A DNA stretch of 64,000 bases from Paraburkholderia elongata (GTDB lineage: Bacteria; Pseudomonadota; Gammaproteobacteria; Burkholderiales; Burkholderiaceae): contig NZ_WOEZ01000186.1 in NCBI RefSeq assembly GCF_013177735.1, positions 1 through 64,000 on the forward strand, in the 5' to 3' direction. The position numbers and the translations under genes were made by a program. The notes beneath the pieces are model-generated. The model was not told the DNA's origin. It did no database searches and saw only the letters and a program-made list of their open reading frames with translations. Numbering within the stretch: the stretch's first letter is position 1; each line of letters opens with the position of its first letter. Below, in pieces: positions 1 through 9,011 of this stretch.

Positions 1-59
1 CGCGACAGCTGTTGCAAGGTCTTCTTCTCCGGTTCGCTCAATTCAACAACGTATTTCAT
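1..59 (-). CDS. N-terminal fragment of a possible IS630-type transposase (runs off window)
   Basis: The window begins inside a minus-strand reading frame whose ATG is at 59. The 19 visible residues, starting MKYVVELSEPEKKTLQQL, resemble the first residues of IS630-family transposases, where a similar strand precedes the helix-turn-helix. Only the extreme N-terminus is present, so family and integrity cannot be established. It could equally be another small helix-turn-helix protein. Confidence 0.35.
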   Translation of the reverse strand, partial: MKYVVELSEPEKKTLQQLS

Positions 60-602
60 CGGCAGGTCGTCGGGTTCGGTTACCCATCAGACTTGATATC
101 GTGAAATTCGTTTACTCGAAACACTTAATAGCCAATCAACTAGCGAATGATGTTTCCTAGCGGGAATTCTACTCCCACTCGATTGACAACCACCTGCCGC
201 AAACCCAACGCTGTGCCTCGCTCGGGTCCCATTGCGCCCACCGATACCGTCAGCGATACCGGCATTCCTTCCGGGCACTCAACGGCTTTAGGGGCGCCGC
301 ATTGGAAGGTCAACGCCGCCCGCCTTAAAAAAAGAAAGCCACGCACCCCTCAAGACGGCTTGGGAGGTTGATACCGTCAGGTCACGCCCTTTTTCAACGC
401 GATCATAGTCGAAACGGCCATTAACAAACCCACAACGCAAGCAAATGATCGACCGTTGCCCGCGTTCAGATGAAGACGTCGGCAGGAACACCACATTCAT
501 AAAAAAACGATCGCGGTACGATCGGGCCTGCGCGCCGCCCGCAACTCAAGCTGTTCCAGCGACCATCGAGACAAATGACAGCAGGCCCATTCCCGGCCAA
601 CA
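60..602. other. Intergenic region with no recognisable gene
   Basis: Several short frames are open on both strands, but none has a convincing Shine-Dalgarno site, a recognisable motif or a plausible composition. It lies between the transposase-like fragment at the left edge and the end of the LysR gene, and may be decayed insertion-element flank. No terminator-grade hairpin was seen. Confidence 0.5.
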
Positions 603-1574
603 TCAGGGGATGTCGCGCGTATTGTCACCGTGTCTTTCGGCCGAATGCGTGTCCGAATCGAGGTGCGCATATCGTCTTTGAATGCGCGCGAGATGGTCAC
701 GCATCATTTGAATCAGCACACGCGTCGATGCCGATAACGGGGCGTCGTAGCGATGAATGAACGCAAAGACCTCGTAAAGCGGCGGATCAAGGGGCGTCCA
801 CCCAAGGCGATCTGCGTACCCCAATTGATGAAGGATCGGTTGTGACGCAATGACATCGCCCACGCCTTGTGCAGCCAGCTCGAACCCTGTCTGCTGATGA
901 TCCACTTCGATGATCGGATTGAGGATCACCCCGGCTTTCTGCGCCCGGGCTGTGAGCGTCGTGCGAATTGAATCGGAGGTATTCCAGCGGGCCTCCGTCA
1001 AAATGAGAGGCGCGGCCGCTATCTCCTCGATGGTTTTCGGCCGTTCGACTCTGCTCGGCTCCGCGCTGATATAGCCCACGCGTGCCGACCACACCGGCTC
1101 GCTGACCGCGAGGTTCCGCTCATTCAGCGGAATCATGACGAGCCCCGCTTCAAGTTCGCCGCGGCTCACCGCCTCGGCAATCTCAGACGAGTTGTTCCCC
1201 ACGATCTTCACCTTCATCTCGGGGAAACGGGTTCGAAACTCCTTGATCAGGTCCGTTAGAAAGTAGTGGTGCGCGGTTCCGAATGTGCCAAAGCTCGCGA
1301 CGCCGCCCTTCAGTTCTCGAACCGACTGGACCGCCTCGTAGCCTTGTCGCGATGCGGTGATGGTCGCTTGGGCGAATGGCTGAAGCCGCCGACCCGCTTC
1401 GGTCAGCATGAGCTTCCGGTTCGTGCGAATGAACAGCGTAGTTCCCATCGACTCTTCCAGCCGAATGATCTGGTCAGAAAGCGTCGGCTGCGCCACGTTC
1501 AGCAGCTCCGCTGCCTTGGAAAGCGTGCCGTGTTCGATAGCGGCGAGAAAGTAATGGAGCTGCTGGAGCGTCAT
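603..1574 (-). CDS. LysR-family transcriptional regulator
   Basis: 323 residues, the usual LysR length. The N-terminus (about residues 3-62) is the winged helix-turn-helix, with the typical pattern LHYFLAAIEHGTLSKAAELL followed by QPTLSDQIIRLEESMGTTLF. Residues from about 90 to 300 form the periplasmic-binding-protein-like effector domain. It is the last gene of a long minus-strand series that includes an SDR and an amino-acid-type ABC transporter, so it probably senses an intermediate or substrate of that module; this is inferred from position. No strong ribosome binding site precedes the ATG. The C-terminal tail of about 20 polar residues (ending GDNTRDIP) extends past the effector domain. 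The effector is unknown. Confidence 0.9.
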   Translation of the reverse strand: MTLQQLHYFLAAIEHGTLSKAAELLNVAQPTLSDQIIRLEESMGTTLFIRTNRKLMLTEAGRRLQPFAQATITASRQGYEAVQSVRELKGGVASFGTFGTAHHYFLTDLIKEFRTRFPEMKVKIVGNNSSEIAEAVSRGELEAGLVMIPLNERNLAVSEPVWSARVGYISAEPSRVERPKTIEEIAAAPLILTEARWNTSDSIRTTLTARAQKAGVILNPIIEVDHQQTGFELAAQGVGDVIASQPILHQLGYADRLGWTPLDPPLYEVFAFIHRYDAPLSASTRVLIQMMRDHLARIQRRYAHLDSDTHSAERHGDNTRDIP

Positions 1575-1896
1575 CGCTGTCTTGGTCGTTGAAGAAGTCG
1601 GATTTCAAGCCGATCGACTCGACCGCTGGACAGAACTCAGGATGGATTCCACCCGTCGCGTTGTCCGGTTTCGATACGGCGTGCAAGTCCATGCGTCGTG
1701 AACCCTCGACGGCCTCATCGGTGCAACCTGCCGCGAGCTCACGGAAGCCCGGATGATCCCAGCATTGTAGTCCCTGCCAAAATAGCGGCTCGATTAACGA
1801 GCGGTGCTCGCAGAGCGGCTGCCGCGAAAGAACTTCACTTCGCAAAAAGCGGGCACGGCTCCGCGTCGCCCGCGTGGGCGCCCTCGATAAAGAGCC
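1575..1896. other. Intergenic region between LysR gene and SDR gene
   Basis: About 320 nt. Open frames on both strands lack ribosome binding sites and recognisable motifs. The stretch should contain the promoter of the LysR gene, which points away on the minus strand, but no clear -35/-10 pair or T-N11-A operator could be fixed by eye. Confidence 0.4.
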
Positions 1897-2652
1897 CTAT
1901 TTCTCGTACGACACGATCTGAGATCCACAGGCCGCCTGATCCGTGGGGAACACCTCGATACGAGAGACATCGACGTAGTCGGGCAGCGTCATCGCCCGGC
2001 CTACGAGTTCAGCGATATGTTCCGGCTGAATCGAGCGATAACCGTCGTAGAGTTTCTCCTTCGCTGTCGTGTCGCCAAGCGCCGTCCGGTAGAAGTGCGT
2101 TTGTACGCGTCCCGGTGCAATCTCCGTCACACGGACTCCGCTGCCAAGCAGATCGCAGCGCAAGGCATCGCAGAACATGCTGATACCCGCTTTCGTGGCG
2201 CTGTAACCCGCGCAATTCGGATGCGGATACCGCCCAGCGCTCGATCCGACAAAAAACAGATGGCCGCGCTTTCGCTCCAGCATCCCCTGCAGGGCCATGT
2301 GCGCGATATGCAACGGCGCCCGCAGATTGATGCCGAGCATCAAATCGATATCCGTCTCCGGTCTCTCTCCAAATTTTCCCGTGCCGGGCAACACGCCCGC
2401 GTTGTTCACCACGACGTCGATCTCCTCCCGCATGAACAGTTCAGCGAGTCCCGTCGTGTCCTGAAGATCGATGACGGTCGTCGCGACATCGCATTCGCGC
2501 GCCAGGCTTTTCAGTTGTTCGGCATCGCGATCGATCGCGTGAACCCGCAGTCCTTCGCCCACGAGCCTTCGGGTAACGGCGCGTCCGATACCGCTCGATG
2601 CGCCAGTGACAACAGCGGACTGGTACGGCAAACTGCTCGTGATTCGACTCAT
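1897..2652 (-). CDS. Short-chain dehydrogenase/reductase (classical SDR)
   Basis: Start chosen at 2652 because GAGGA lies six to seven bases upstream; a longer upstream extension of the frame has no ribosome site and an SDR-unlike sequence. The 251-residue product has the Rossmann motif TGASSGIG near residue 15, the NNAG motif, and the catalytic YxxxK in GYSATKAG preceded by a serine in VGSSAGRY. It follows the second permease gene by 79 nt on the same strand, so it is probably cotranscribed with the ABC transporter and may oxidise or reduce the imported compound or a product of it. Substrate is not predictable from sequence. The C-terminus around the substrate lid is divergent, which is normal for the family. 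Confidence 0.88.
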   Translation of the reverse strand: MSRITSSLPYQSAVVTGASSGIGRAVTRRLVGEGLRVHAIDRDAEQLKSLARECDVATTVIDLQDTTGLAELFMREEIDVVVNNAGVLPGTGKFGERPETDIDLMLGINLRAPLHIAHMALQGMLERKRGHLFFVGSSAGRYPHPNCAGYSATKAGISMFCDALRCDLLGSGVRVTEIAPGRVQTHFYRTALGDTTAKEKLYDGYRSIQPEHIAELVGRAMTLPDYVDVSRIEVFPTDQAACGSQIVSYEK

Positions 2653-2731
2653 GATTCCTCGATGAAGTGGTTGCTTGCAACAAAATCCATCCGACAACGC
2701 GTGTGCCAATCGCCTCGCAATCGTTCGCGCG

Positions 2732-3394
2732 TCAATATGCATAACGGCGCAGCAGGCGGCTTTCGACCACACCGACCAGCCGCGTAAGTGGAAACGCAAC
2801 GAGAAAGTAGATCACGCCGACTGCGGTGAGAAACTCCAGCGGACGAGCGGTGTTGTTCGAGATGTTCTGACCGACGAACATCAGGTCCGCGATACCTACA
2901 CTCGAGATGAGCGCGCTCTCCTTGAAAAGACTGACCACGTTCGAAAGCAACGGCGGCGTCGCCCGCAGCAGGCCTTGGGGAAAGATCACATACAGGATCT
3001 TGACTCTCGGAGTGAGGCCGAGCGCGACCGATGCATCGTGCTGCTCGGAGGCGATCGATCTCAACGCACCGCGGAATGTTTCGCTCGTAATGGCGACCAT
3101 ATAAAGCGTCAATGAAAGCAAAACCGAAACGGCCGGTGCGATCGAGACGTTAAAAACGACCGGCAGGCAAAAGAACATCCAGAACAGTTGAATCAGCAGC
3201 GGTGTCCCCCGGAAGAACTCGACGTAAAAGCCCGTCGCCGCCTTGACGAGGCGATTCGAAGACATCCTCAGCAAGCTGAGAACGAAACCCCCAAGGCTTC
3301 CGACGATTGCGCACCCAGTCGTAAACGCCAGGGTCATGCCGAGTCCACGCAAGAGGACGGCGACGTAGGGATAGACCACGTTGATGTGGGACAT
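2732..3394 (-). CDS. Amino-acid ABC transporter permease (HisM/GlnP family)
   Basis: 220 residues when started at the ATG at 3394, which sits seven bases after GAGGAG; the ATG two codons earlier lies too close to that site. The protein shows about five hydrophobic segments and the binding-protein-dependent permease loop in HDASVALGLTPRVKILYVIF followed by PQGLLRATPPLL, which docks on the ATPase. Polar amino-acid permeases usually act as a heterodimer, and the partner gene lies only 11 nt upstream. It is inner-membrane. Together with the ATPase and binding protein it should import a polar amino acid or related nitrogen compound; the exact ligand is unknown. Confidence 0.9.
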   Translation of the reverse strand: MSHINVVYPYVAVLLRGLGMTLAFTTGCAIVGSLGGFVLSLLRMSSNRLVKAATGFYVEFFRGTPLLIQLFWMFFCLPVVFNVSIAPAVSVLLSLTLYMVAITSETFRGALRSIASEQHDASVALGLTPRVKILYVIFPQGLLRATPPLLSNVVSLFKESALISSVGIADLMFVGQNISNNTARPLEFLTAVGVIYFLVAFPLTRLVGVVESRLLRRYAY

Positions 3395-3405
3395 CTGCAT
3401 TCTCC

Positions 3406-4077
3406 TCAGCGCTGAATTGACAGATCGTGCCGACGCTCGACCATCCGTACGATCTGTGAAGCCGGAATCGAAAGGGCGAAGTAGATCAGAGCAACGAGGC
3501 TGTATGTTTCGAGCGGCCGGTACGATTCCGTCGCCAGTTGGCTGCCGACGTACATCAGGTCCCCCACAGCGACGATCGCGACCAGCGCACTTTGCTGAAG
3601 CGCTCCGATGCCATTGGTCATCAGGACCGGTGCGGCCATGCGCAGCGCCTGCGGTAACACCACATAGAGTGTCCGCTGCCAGGGACGAAGCCCAAGTGCA
3701 ACACACGCGTCCAGATGCTCCTTGGGTACGGCCTGCACGCCGGCGCGATACGCTTCCGCGTTGAACGCCGTGACATTGAGGCCCAGAGCCAGGATCCCGA
3801 GCGGCACCGGAGCGATGAAGAAGTCGAACATCATCGGGATGCAATAGAAGAACCAGACGATCTGCAACAGGGCCGGTGTACACCGAAAGAACTCGATGAA
3901 CATTTGCGCGGGCCACCTGAGGAATCGCCACTTGCTCATCGTGACCAGACACAGGAGAAAGCCAAGCGTCAGGCCCATCAAATTGGACGCGACGGTCAAT
4001 TCAAGGGTGATCTTCAGTCCGCTCAACAGAAGGCCGAGCTTGCCATGGAGGAAGTCGAAATCGAAGTGATAGTCCAC
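3406..4077 (-). CDS. Amino-acid ABC transporter permease (HisQ/GlnP family)
   Basis: Start assigned to a GTG at 4077 because a full GAGGAG site lies six bases upstream and the sequence MDYHFDFDFLHGKLGLLL fits a typical permease N-terminus; the longer upstream frame overlaps the ATPase gene. The 223-residue product has about five membrane segments and the conserved cytoplasmic loop LDACVALGLRPWQRTLYVVL then PQALRMAAPVL. It is translated between the ATPase gene (10 nt upstream) and the second permease (11 nt downstream), so stoichiometric production of the complex is likely. It forms the heterodimeric membrane channel with the 2732-3394 product. Confidence 0.9.
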   Translation of the reverse strand: MDYHFDFDFLHGKLGLLLSGLKITLELTVASNLMGLTLGFLLCLVTMSKWRFLRWPAQMFIEFFRCTPALLQIVWFFYCIPMMFDFFIAPVPLGILALGLNVTAFNAEAYRAGVQAVPKEHLDACVALGLRPWQRTLYVVLPQALRMAAPVLMTNGIGALQQSALVAIVAVGDLMYVGSQLATESYRPLETYSLVALIYFALSIPASQIVRMVERRHDLSIQR

Positions 4078-4087
4078 GGTGAACTCC

Positions 4088-4909
4088 TCAGTCGAGATGC
4101 AGGACTTTTTCGAGAAACTCGCGTGTGCGAGCTTCCTTCGGCTGACGGAACAGGTCATTTGGCGGCCCCTGTTCCACGATCGAGCCGTTTGCACAAAAGA
4201 CGACCCGCGTGCCGATATCCCTCGCAAAGTGCATGTCGTGCGTCACGATGATCATCGCCATCTTCTGCTCGGCGAGCTGCATCATCACGCTTTGTACTTC
4301 CACCACCATCTCGGGATCGAGCGCCGATGTGACTTCGTCAAAGAGCATCAGTTTCGGCTCGAGCATCAACGCACGCGCGATGGCGACACGCTGCTTCTGT
4401 CCTCCCGAAAGCTGGCTCGGATACGCGTGCAGCTTGCTTTCGAGTCCGAGTCTCGCGAGATACTTCCGGGCCCGCTCGGTCGCCTCCTTCCGTGACAACC
4501 CGCCTACTTTTACGGGCGCAATAATCAGGTTGCCCAGCACGGAAAGATGAGGGAAAAGCGTGTAGTGCTGAAACACCATCCCAATCTGCTTTTGCGTCTT
4601 CTTCTCGAGCTTGCTGGGCTTGCTCCGATCAGGACTGTAGATGTACCGCTCACCTTGGAAGCGGATTTCACCACCCTGAATGCCTTCCAGCCCCATCATT
4701 ACGCGCAGGAGTGAGCTTTTGCCACTACCGCTAGGGCCGATGATGACCAGCCGGTCATCGGCGCGCATGTCGAGCGTCATGCCGTTCATCACGACCAGAT
4801 TCTCGCCGTAGGACTTATAGACGTCGCGGAACTCGACAAACGCCGGCTCGCCCGTCGTCTCACACGCTACACTGGCCGGGTCGAGTTCGATGCAGGTTTG
4901 AACATTCAT
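4088..4909 (-). CDS. Amino-acid ABC transporter ATP-binding protein (GlnQ/HisP family)
   Basis: 273 residues. Walker A is GPSGSGKSS near residue 58, the signature is LSGGQKQRVAIARAL, Walker B is LMLFDEVTSALDPE, and the switch histidine is in IIVTHDMHFARD. These features and the length place it among the polar amino-acid uptake ATPases. It carries an N-terminal extension of about 25 residues before the first strand. It powers the two permeases encoded directly downstream on the minus strand. The start codon lacks a strong ribosome binding site, so an internal start cannot be excluded. Confidence 0.93.
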   Translation of the reverse strand: MNVQTCIELDPASVACETTGEPAFVEFRDVYKSYGENLVVMNGMTLDMRADDRLVIIGPSGSGKSSLLRVMMGLEGIQGGEIRFQGERYIYSPDRSKPSKLEKKTQKQIGMVFQHYTLFPHLSVLGNLIIAPVKVGGLSRKEATERARKYLARLGLESKLHAYPSQLSGGQKQRVAIARALMLEPKLMLFDEVTSALDPEMVVEVQSVMMQLAEQKMAMIIVTHDMHFARDIGTRVVFCANGSIVEQGPPNDLFRQPKEARTREFLEKVLHLD

Positions 4910-5062
4910 GGTGGCATTCCAACTTTAATGTCTTGCCTTCGAAACTGGCTGCAACGGAGATTCCATCTCTCCGCGAACAACTTCCAGTCGCTCCAGCACA
5001 ACTATTGCGTTACCGTATCTAGCGCCGCCCGCGTTTTTGGGGCGACGCCGCTTCCCGACGCT

Positions 5063-5917
5063 TTACTTATCCGACGCGACGGTTGCATCAACGGCCTGCT
5101 TGGTGAGCTTGTCATTCGAGCCATTTTTTCTCTGTTCTTCGATGTACTTGTTCAGTACGTCGATGTCGGCATCGGACATGGCTTTATTCATCCCGAAGCA
5201 AGCGGGTTGCGGAACGAGTTCGGGCTTCGGCTGGAACACCGACAATGTATCCGGGTGAGCGGCGACCACAATCAGGTTCGTCGCACTGTCATCGGCCATG
5301 AAGTCGGTGCGCTTCGACATCAGAGCGAGCCGTGTTTCGTCGGTGCCCGGAAGCCGCATGACGTTCGTCGTCTTCATTCCAGCGCCCACCGCCTTGTCAG
5401 CGATCGAACCCGACATGACCGCCACGGAGAAGTCCGGCTTGTCGAGATCTTCAACCGTCTTGGGTGGCGTCTTGAGTTTCGGGTTGTTCTTGTTGTAGAC
5501 GAACGTCACGCTCGAATACACAACCGGGGCCGAGAACTTGATCGCCTTGGCTCGCTCTTCGGTATAGCTCAACGACATTGCGAGATCCCACTTGTTCGAC
5601 TGCACGCCCGCAATCATGTTCGGCCAACTCGTGTCGACGAACTCCGGCTTGACGTGCAGGACGTCTCGCGCGAACCCGCGACACAACTCGGTGAACAGAC
5701 CACCGTACTGCTGAGTCTTGGCGTCGCGCGTGACATACGGCGGGGTAATTCCGGCTCCGCACCGCAGAACGCCGGTCTCCCGAACTTTCTGCCATGTGTT
5801 GCCCACTTGCACTTCCGCATGTGCGCTGGTCTGGATTGTCAGAGAGCCGCAGGTAGCAACGGCTGCGATCATGATGCGTACGGGTACACGACTGATTCGA
5901 AGGGTCAAGATGTTCAT
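5063..5917 (-). CDS. Periplasmic amino-acid-type substrate-binding protein (SBP family 3)
   Basis: 284 residues with a signal peptide (cationic start, hydrophobic stretch around IMIAAVATCGSL, likely cleavage after SAHA). The mature protein begins with VRETGVLRCGAGITPPY, a variant of the usual family-3 opening, and continues with the DLAMSLSYTEERAKAIKFS segment that frames the ligand site. GGAG five bases before the ATG supports the start. It lies 153 nt upstream of the ATPase gene and supplies specificity to the ABC importer. A cysteine shortly after the cleavage site is not in a lipobox context, so it should be soluble in the periplasm. Ligand unknown. Confidence 0.9.
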   Translation of the reverse strand: MNILTLRISRVPVRIMIAAVATCGSLTIQTSAHAEVQVGNTWQKVRETGVLRCGAGITPPYVTRDAKTQQYGGLFTELCRGFARDVLHVKPEFVDTSWPNMIAGVQSNKWDLAMSLSYTEERAKAIKFSAPVVYSSVTFVYNKNNPKLKTPPKTVEDLDKPDFSVAVMSGSIADKAVGAGMKTTNVMRLPGTDETRLALMSKRTDFMADDSATNLIVVAAHPDTLSVFQPKPELVPQPACFGMNKAMSDADIDVLNKYIEEQRKNGSNDKLTKQAVDATVASDK

Positions 5918-5992
5918 ATATGCTCCGGATGTGAAACTGCAAGCGACTCGACGAGTGGCTGCAAAGGCGATCGATGTGAGAAAGCGGCCCGC

Positions 5993-7144
5993 TTAGAACT
6001 TCTGAACCATGCCGACGCGGAGGGCGACCTGGTGGTTGGTGGATGAGGCCGTTCCCGTGACCCCTTCGAAGATGTCGGCAGGCTGCGACGCGCCCGCCGC
6101 GATCTGGTAAGCCCCCGACAGGTAGACCTCCGTGCGCTTGCTTAACTGATAGTCGACCATCAAGTTGATCTGGTGGTACTTCGGCGCGGCGGACGAGTAG
6201 CCGATGTCGCCATTCGTGAATTCATATCCGAGCGCAAGCGTGGTGGCCGGATTGAACCGATACTGTCCCCACGCTTCGTACGTATTGAACTTCACGGTCG
6301 CGCTCGAGCCGTTGGCACGGTCGAATTTCACGTTGGAGTAGTCCAGACCCAACATGGCGCTGCCGAGCTTGTATGTCCCGCCGACGGCGACAACCTGCTC
6401 GTTCGAAGGCTGTCCTATGTAGCTGAATATGCCGGTTGCGCCTACGGCTGCCCCAGTCGTATTCGGTTGATAGCTTCCTTCCGAGAGGAACGTTCCGGGA
6501 GACTTCGCAAACAGGTATGCCGCTCCGATGTTCAGGTTGCCGACCGTGTAGCCTGCGCCGCCACTCCACAGTCCGATCTTGCTCGTGCCTTCCGTATTCG
6601 CGTTCGTCAACGCCATCAAGCCGCCGAACGTCAGTCCATGAATGTCCGGACTCGCGTACTTGATCGAGTTGTTGACCCGAAACGAGTTTGCGCTGTTGTC
6701 GATATCGTTGGCATGCCATGCCACGCCGCCCCAGTTGCCCGTCATGGTGACCGGCTGGAAGTAGTCAACAACTGAGTCGTACTGACGGCCCAGCGTGACC
6801 GTACCCAGCCGGGCGTCGGACACGCCGACCCAGGCCTGTCTGCCGAATTCGCGTCCGCCCTGCGCCAGCGAACCGTTCACCACGTTAAAGCCGTTTTCCA
6901 GCCTGAAGATCGCCTTGAGTCCGCCACCGAGATCCTCTTCGCCTTTGAGGCCCCAGCGGCTTCCATAGATTCCGTCGTAGGTTCCGTCCTGCATGTGATA
7001 GAGCTGCTTGCCACCGCTGTTATTCGTGAAGTCGAGCCCTACGTCGATGACACCGTACAGGGTGACCGACGACGACTGTGCATGCGCTGCTCCGCATGCG
7101 AGCGCAGACACCGCGACGACCGTTAGCTTTCTGTTGATTTTCAT
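5993..7144 (-). CDS. General outer-membrane porin (Gram-negative porin family, OpcP-like)
   Basis: 383 residues starting at 7144, with signal peptide MKINRKLTVVAVSALACG ending in AHA, then QSSVTLYGVIDVG-type mature start, which is characteristic of 16-strand trimeric porins of Burkholderia relatives. The alternating beta-strand pattern, the RWGLKGEEDLGGGLKAIF strand pair and the terminal phenylalanine in VGMVQKF needed for BAM recognition are all present. It sits 75 nt upstream of the binding-protein gene on the same strand, so it probably provides outer-membrane entry for the substrate handled by the ABC importer. Specificity cannot be read from the sequence. Confidence 0.92.
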   Translation of the reverse strand: MKINRKLTVVAVSALACGAAHAQSSSVTLYGVIDVGLDFTNNSGGKQLYHMQDGTYDGIYGSRWGLKGEEDLGGGLKAIFRLENGFNVVNGSLAQGGREFGRQAWVGVSDARLGTVTLGRQYDSVVDYFQPVTMTGNWGGVAWHANDIDNSANSFRVNNSIKYASPDIHGLTFGGLMALTNANTEGTSKIGLWSGGAGYTVGNLNIGAAYLFAKSPGTFLSEGSYQPNTTGAAVGATGIFSYIGQPSNEQVVAVGGTYKLGSAMLGLDYSNVKFDRANGSSATVKFNTYEAWGQYRFNPATTLALGYEFTNGDIGYSSAAPKYHQINLMVDYQLSKRTEVYLSGAYQIAAGASQPADIFEGVTGTASSTNHQVALRVGMVQKF

Positions 7145-7249
7145 TACCCAATCTCCAAACAATGTCGAAAGTCGCCCGGACGGAACCATCAAGCCCGGTC
7201 TAGATATTTCTGTTTTATGACGCTGCATCGACCGGTCGGCGGCGTTCCT

Positions 7250-7645
7250 TCAAGCTTCTTCCCTGATCGCAAAGGTTTCGATCTCTACGCGCTGCCACTG
7301 ACGAAGCATCGAATCGACTTGAATTAGCGTGCTGGCCGGACGAATCGAATCGAACGTCTCGAGATGCGCCTTTGCGACCGCTTCCGCATCATTGATGTCG
7401 CGGACGTAGACCACTGTACGAACCACATCTTCAAAGCGCATTTCCGCTTCCACGAGCACCTTCTGGATCACTTCGATGATTGCCCGCGTTTGCGCGTAGG
7501 CATCGCTCTTCTCGTGTGCCGGCGGAGCGCAGGTGCCGGAGATGTGCAGGTGCGGCCCTACTCGCACGGCGCGCGAATAACCGAAGACGCTCTCATAGGC
7601 GCCGCCTGATGAGATCTTTTGGCGAGCAGTGACTTTCGAATTCAT
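7250..7645 (-). CDS. RidA/YjgF-family protein
   Basis: 131 residues, the typical length of trimeric RidA-family proteins, with the fold-defining segments GPHLHISGTCA near residue 32 and VVRTVVYVRDINDAEAVAKA in the middle. True RidA proteins hydrolyse reactive enamines or imines through an arginine in an A-R-S context near the C-terminal third. Here the corresponding stretch reads IRPASTLIQV, so the arginine is displaced by about two positions and imine deaminase activity is uncertain. Members of this type often sit in catabolic operons. It is 105 nt upstream of the porin gene. Confidence 0.88.
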   Translation of the reverse strand: MNSKVTARQKISSGGAYESVFGYSRAVRVGPHLHISGTCAPPAHEKSDAYAQTRAIIEVIQKVLVEAEMRFEDVVRTVVYVRDINDAEAVAKAHLETFDSIRPASTLIQVDSMLRQWQRVEIETFAIREEA

Positions 7646-7942
7646 ACTTGGATATCCTCAATTAATGCGACTTCATCGGTGCTCGCGACTTCGATCGCAG
7701 AGCGATTTCCGCACGATGGTCATGCAGTCATACGGGTGGTTTGTGGATGGTGCAAAGCAACTCGTGAACTGGGTTCTTTACTTCGTTATCTTCACGTTGA
7801 ATGCAGTATCGGAAGGCCAAAATGCGGCGTGAAGGATAGGGTTGCCGGTACCACCCAAAGGCATTGGCTATGGAAGATTTCCAGAGGCGATTTGAAATCG
7901 CATGTGAAGCATCGAGGCTCGGGAAATCCCGCAGCGAGCGCG

Positions 7943-7980
7943 AAAAAAAAGCCGAGGCGCAACGCCTCGGCTCTCTTTAA
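7943..7980. terminator. Bidirectional Rho-independent terminator
   Basis: A perfect 9-bp stem, GCCGAGGCG at 7951-7959 and CGCCTCGGC at 7963-7971, closes a CAA loop. Eight A residues precede it, giving a U-run for minus-strand transcripts, and TCTCTTT follows on the plus strand. It lies just after the end of the racemase-like gene (minus strand) and separates it from the RidA-porin-transporter genes. Minus-strand termination looks stronger. Confidence 0.85.
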
Positions 7981-8048
7981 CGACACCAGCACCGAACGAT
8001 TCTCTTGGCTAATCGACTACCTGAACCTTGCCGTCGAACGATCCAGCT

Positions 8049-8849
8049 TCAGAACCACGTACGCGCACCAGCAACGGCCTGACGCGCGCGCTCGACCTTG
8101 TCACGATCTGGTGTCTTGAAGGTCGGTCCCATCGATTTGGTCAGGCTTGTCGTACGTGCAATTCCGATCATCGCTTCGAGATACTTGATTGCAACGGTCG
8201 TCGAATCCACTACGGGAACACCCGTATCCGCCACGTGCGTGTAGCCGACGCGTCTCAGCAACGGGCCGAAGTAGGCGCAACCCACCAGGATCACGTCTGC
8301 ACCGTCGGCGATACAGGTTAGTGCGGCCTGCTCGAAACGGGGGATGAATTCCCTTACAGGGTCCGTCACTGCGCTCATCAGCAGGCCACCGTCGGACTCC
8401 GGCGATATCGACCGCACCGGACGCGCTATGGCGCGTTCACCGAAGCCATACGCCAGCACATCTCGTTCGATCGCGATCGCAGTCTTCCGTGAAACGGTGA
8501 CCACCGCAAACCGATGTCCCATCGCCATCGCCGCTAGCATCGATTGTTCGCCGACTGACGCCACCGGGATGCTGAGGACTTCTCTCGTCTCCCAAAGCGG
8601 ATCGTTCCAGCAGCCGAGGAATACCCCATCGAAACCGTCCTCCTCGGCGCGGATCGCCTGATCCATCATCAGCACGGAGTTCATGTGCTCCGCGTACGAA
8701 GACCGTGTGAAATTGGCACTGCCGTCGCAGAATCGATATTCGATTTCGTTCCCAGCCGCGAGCACTGGATTCATCGTCCTTTCGATGGTGCTCCAAAGTT
8801 GCTCCATCTCGGGCACTTTCGCCGTCGGGTGAACCCAGCATATACGCAT
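8049..8849 (-). CDS. Asp/Glu/hydantoin racemase-superfamily protein
   Basis: Start set at the ATG at 8849, seven bases after GGAG; a GTG codon immediately before it is a worse fit. The 266-residue product carries the two cysteines expected of the superfamily, Cys80 in FLGCWNDP and Cys191 in LVGCAYFG, each after a hydrophobic strand, which serve as the acid-base pair in racemases and the nucleophile in maleate isomerases and arylmalonate decarboxylases. Sequence alone does not tell which reaction it catalyses. It is followed by a strong terminator, so it ends the upstream minus-strand unit (flavin monooxygenase, SDR, MFS). A role in processing an amino-acid-like or dicarboxylate intermediate is inferred. 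Confidence 0.85.
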   Translation of the reverse strand: MRICWVHPTAKVPEMEQLWSTIERTMNPVLAAGNEIEYRFCDGSANFTRSSYAEHMNSVLMMDQAIRAEEDGFDGVFLGCWNDPLWETREVLSIPVASVGEQSMLAAMAMGHRFAVVTVSRKTAIAIERDVLAYGFGERAIARPVRSISPESDGGLLMSAVTDPVREFIPRFEQAALTCIADGADVILVGCAYFGPLLRRVGYTHVADTGVPVVDSTTVAIKYLEAMIGIARTTSLTKSMGPTFKTPDRDKVERARQAVAGARTWF

Positions 8850-9011
8850 CACTGAACTCCATTTTTATCGAGTGAACGCATCAGGCGTCATTACTCTCCT
8901 GTCACTCAAAGACGACAAGAAAGCGTACTTGACACGCAGCACCAGGGCATCGGTTTGCACCGATACCTGCGTTTTGCGTTCGAATCGCGCAGGATGATCT
9001 GCGCGGAGGAA

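Noticed and set aside
4898..6046. 382-codon plus-strand frame opposite the binding-protein gene
   Set aside because: Antisense to a gene with a clear signal peptide and family motifs; no ribosome site or recognisable domain.
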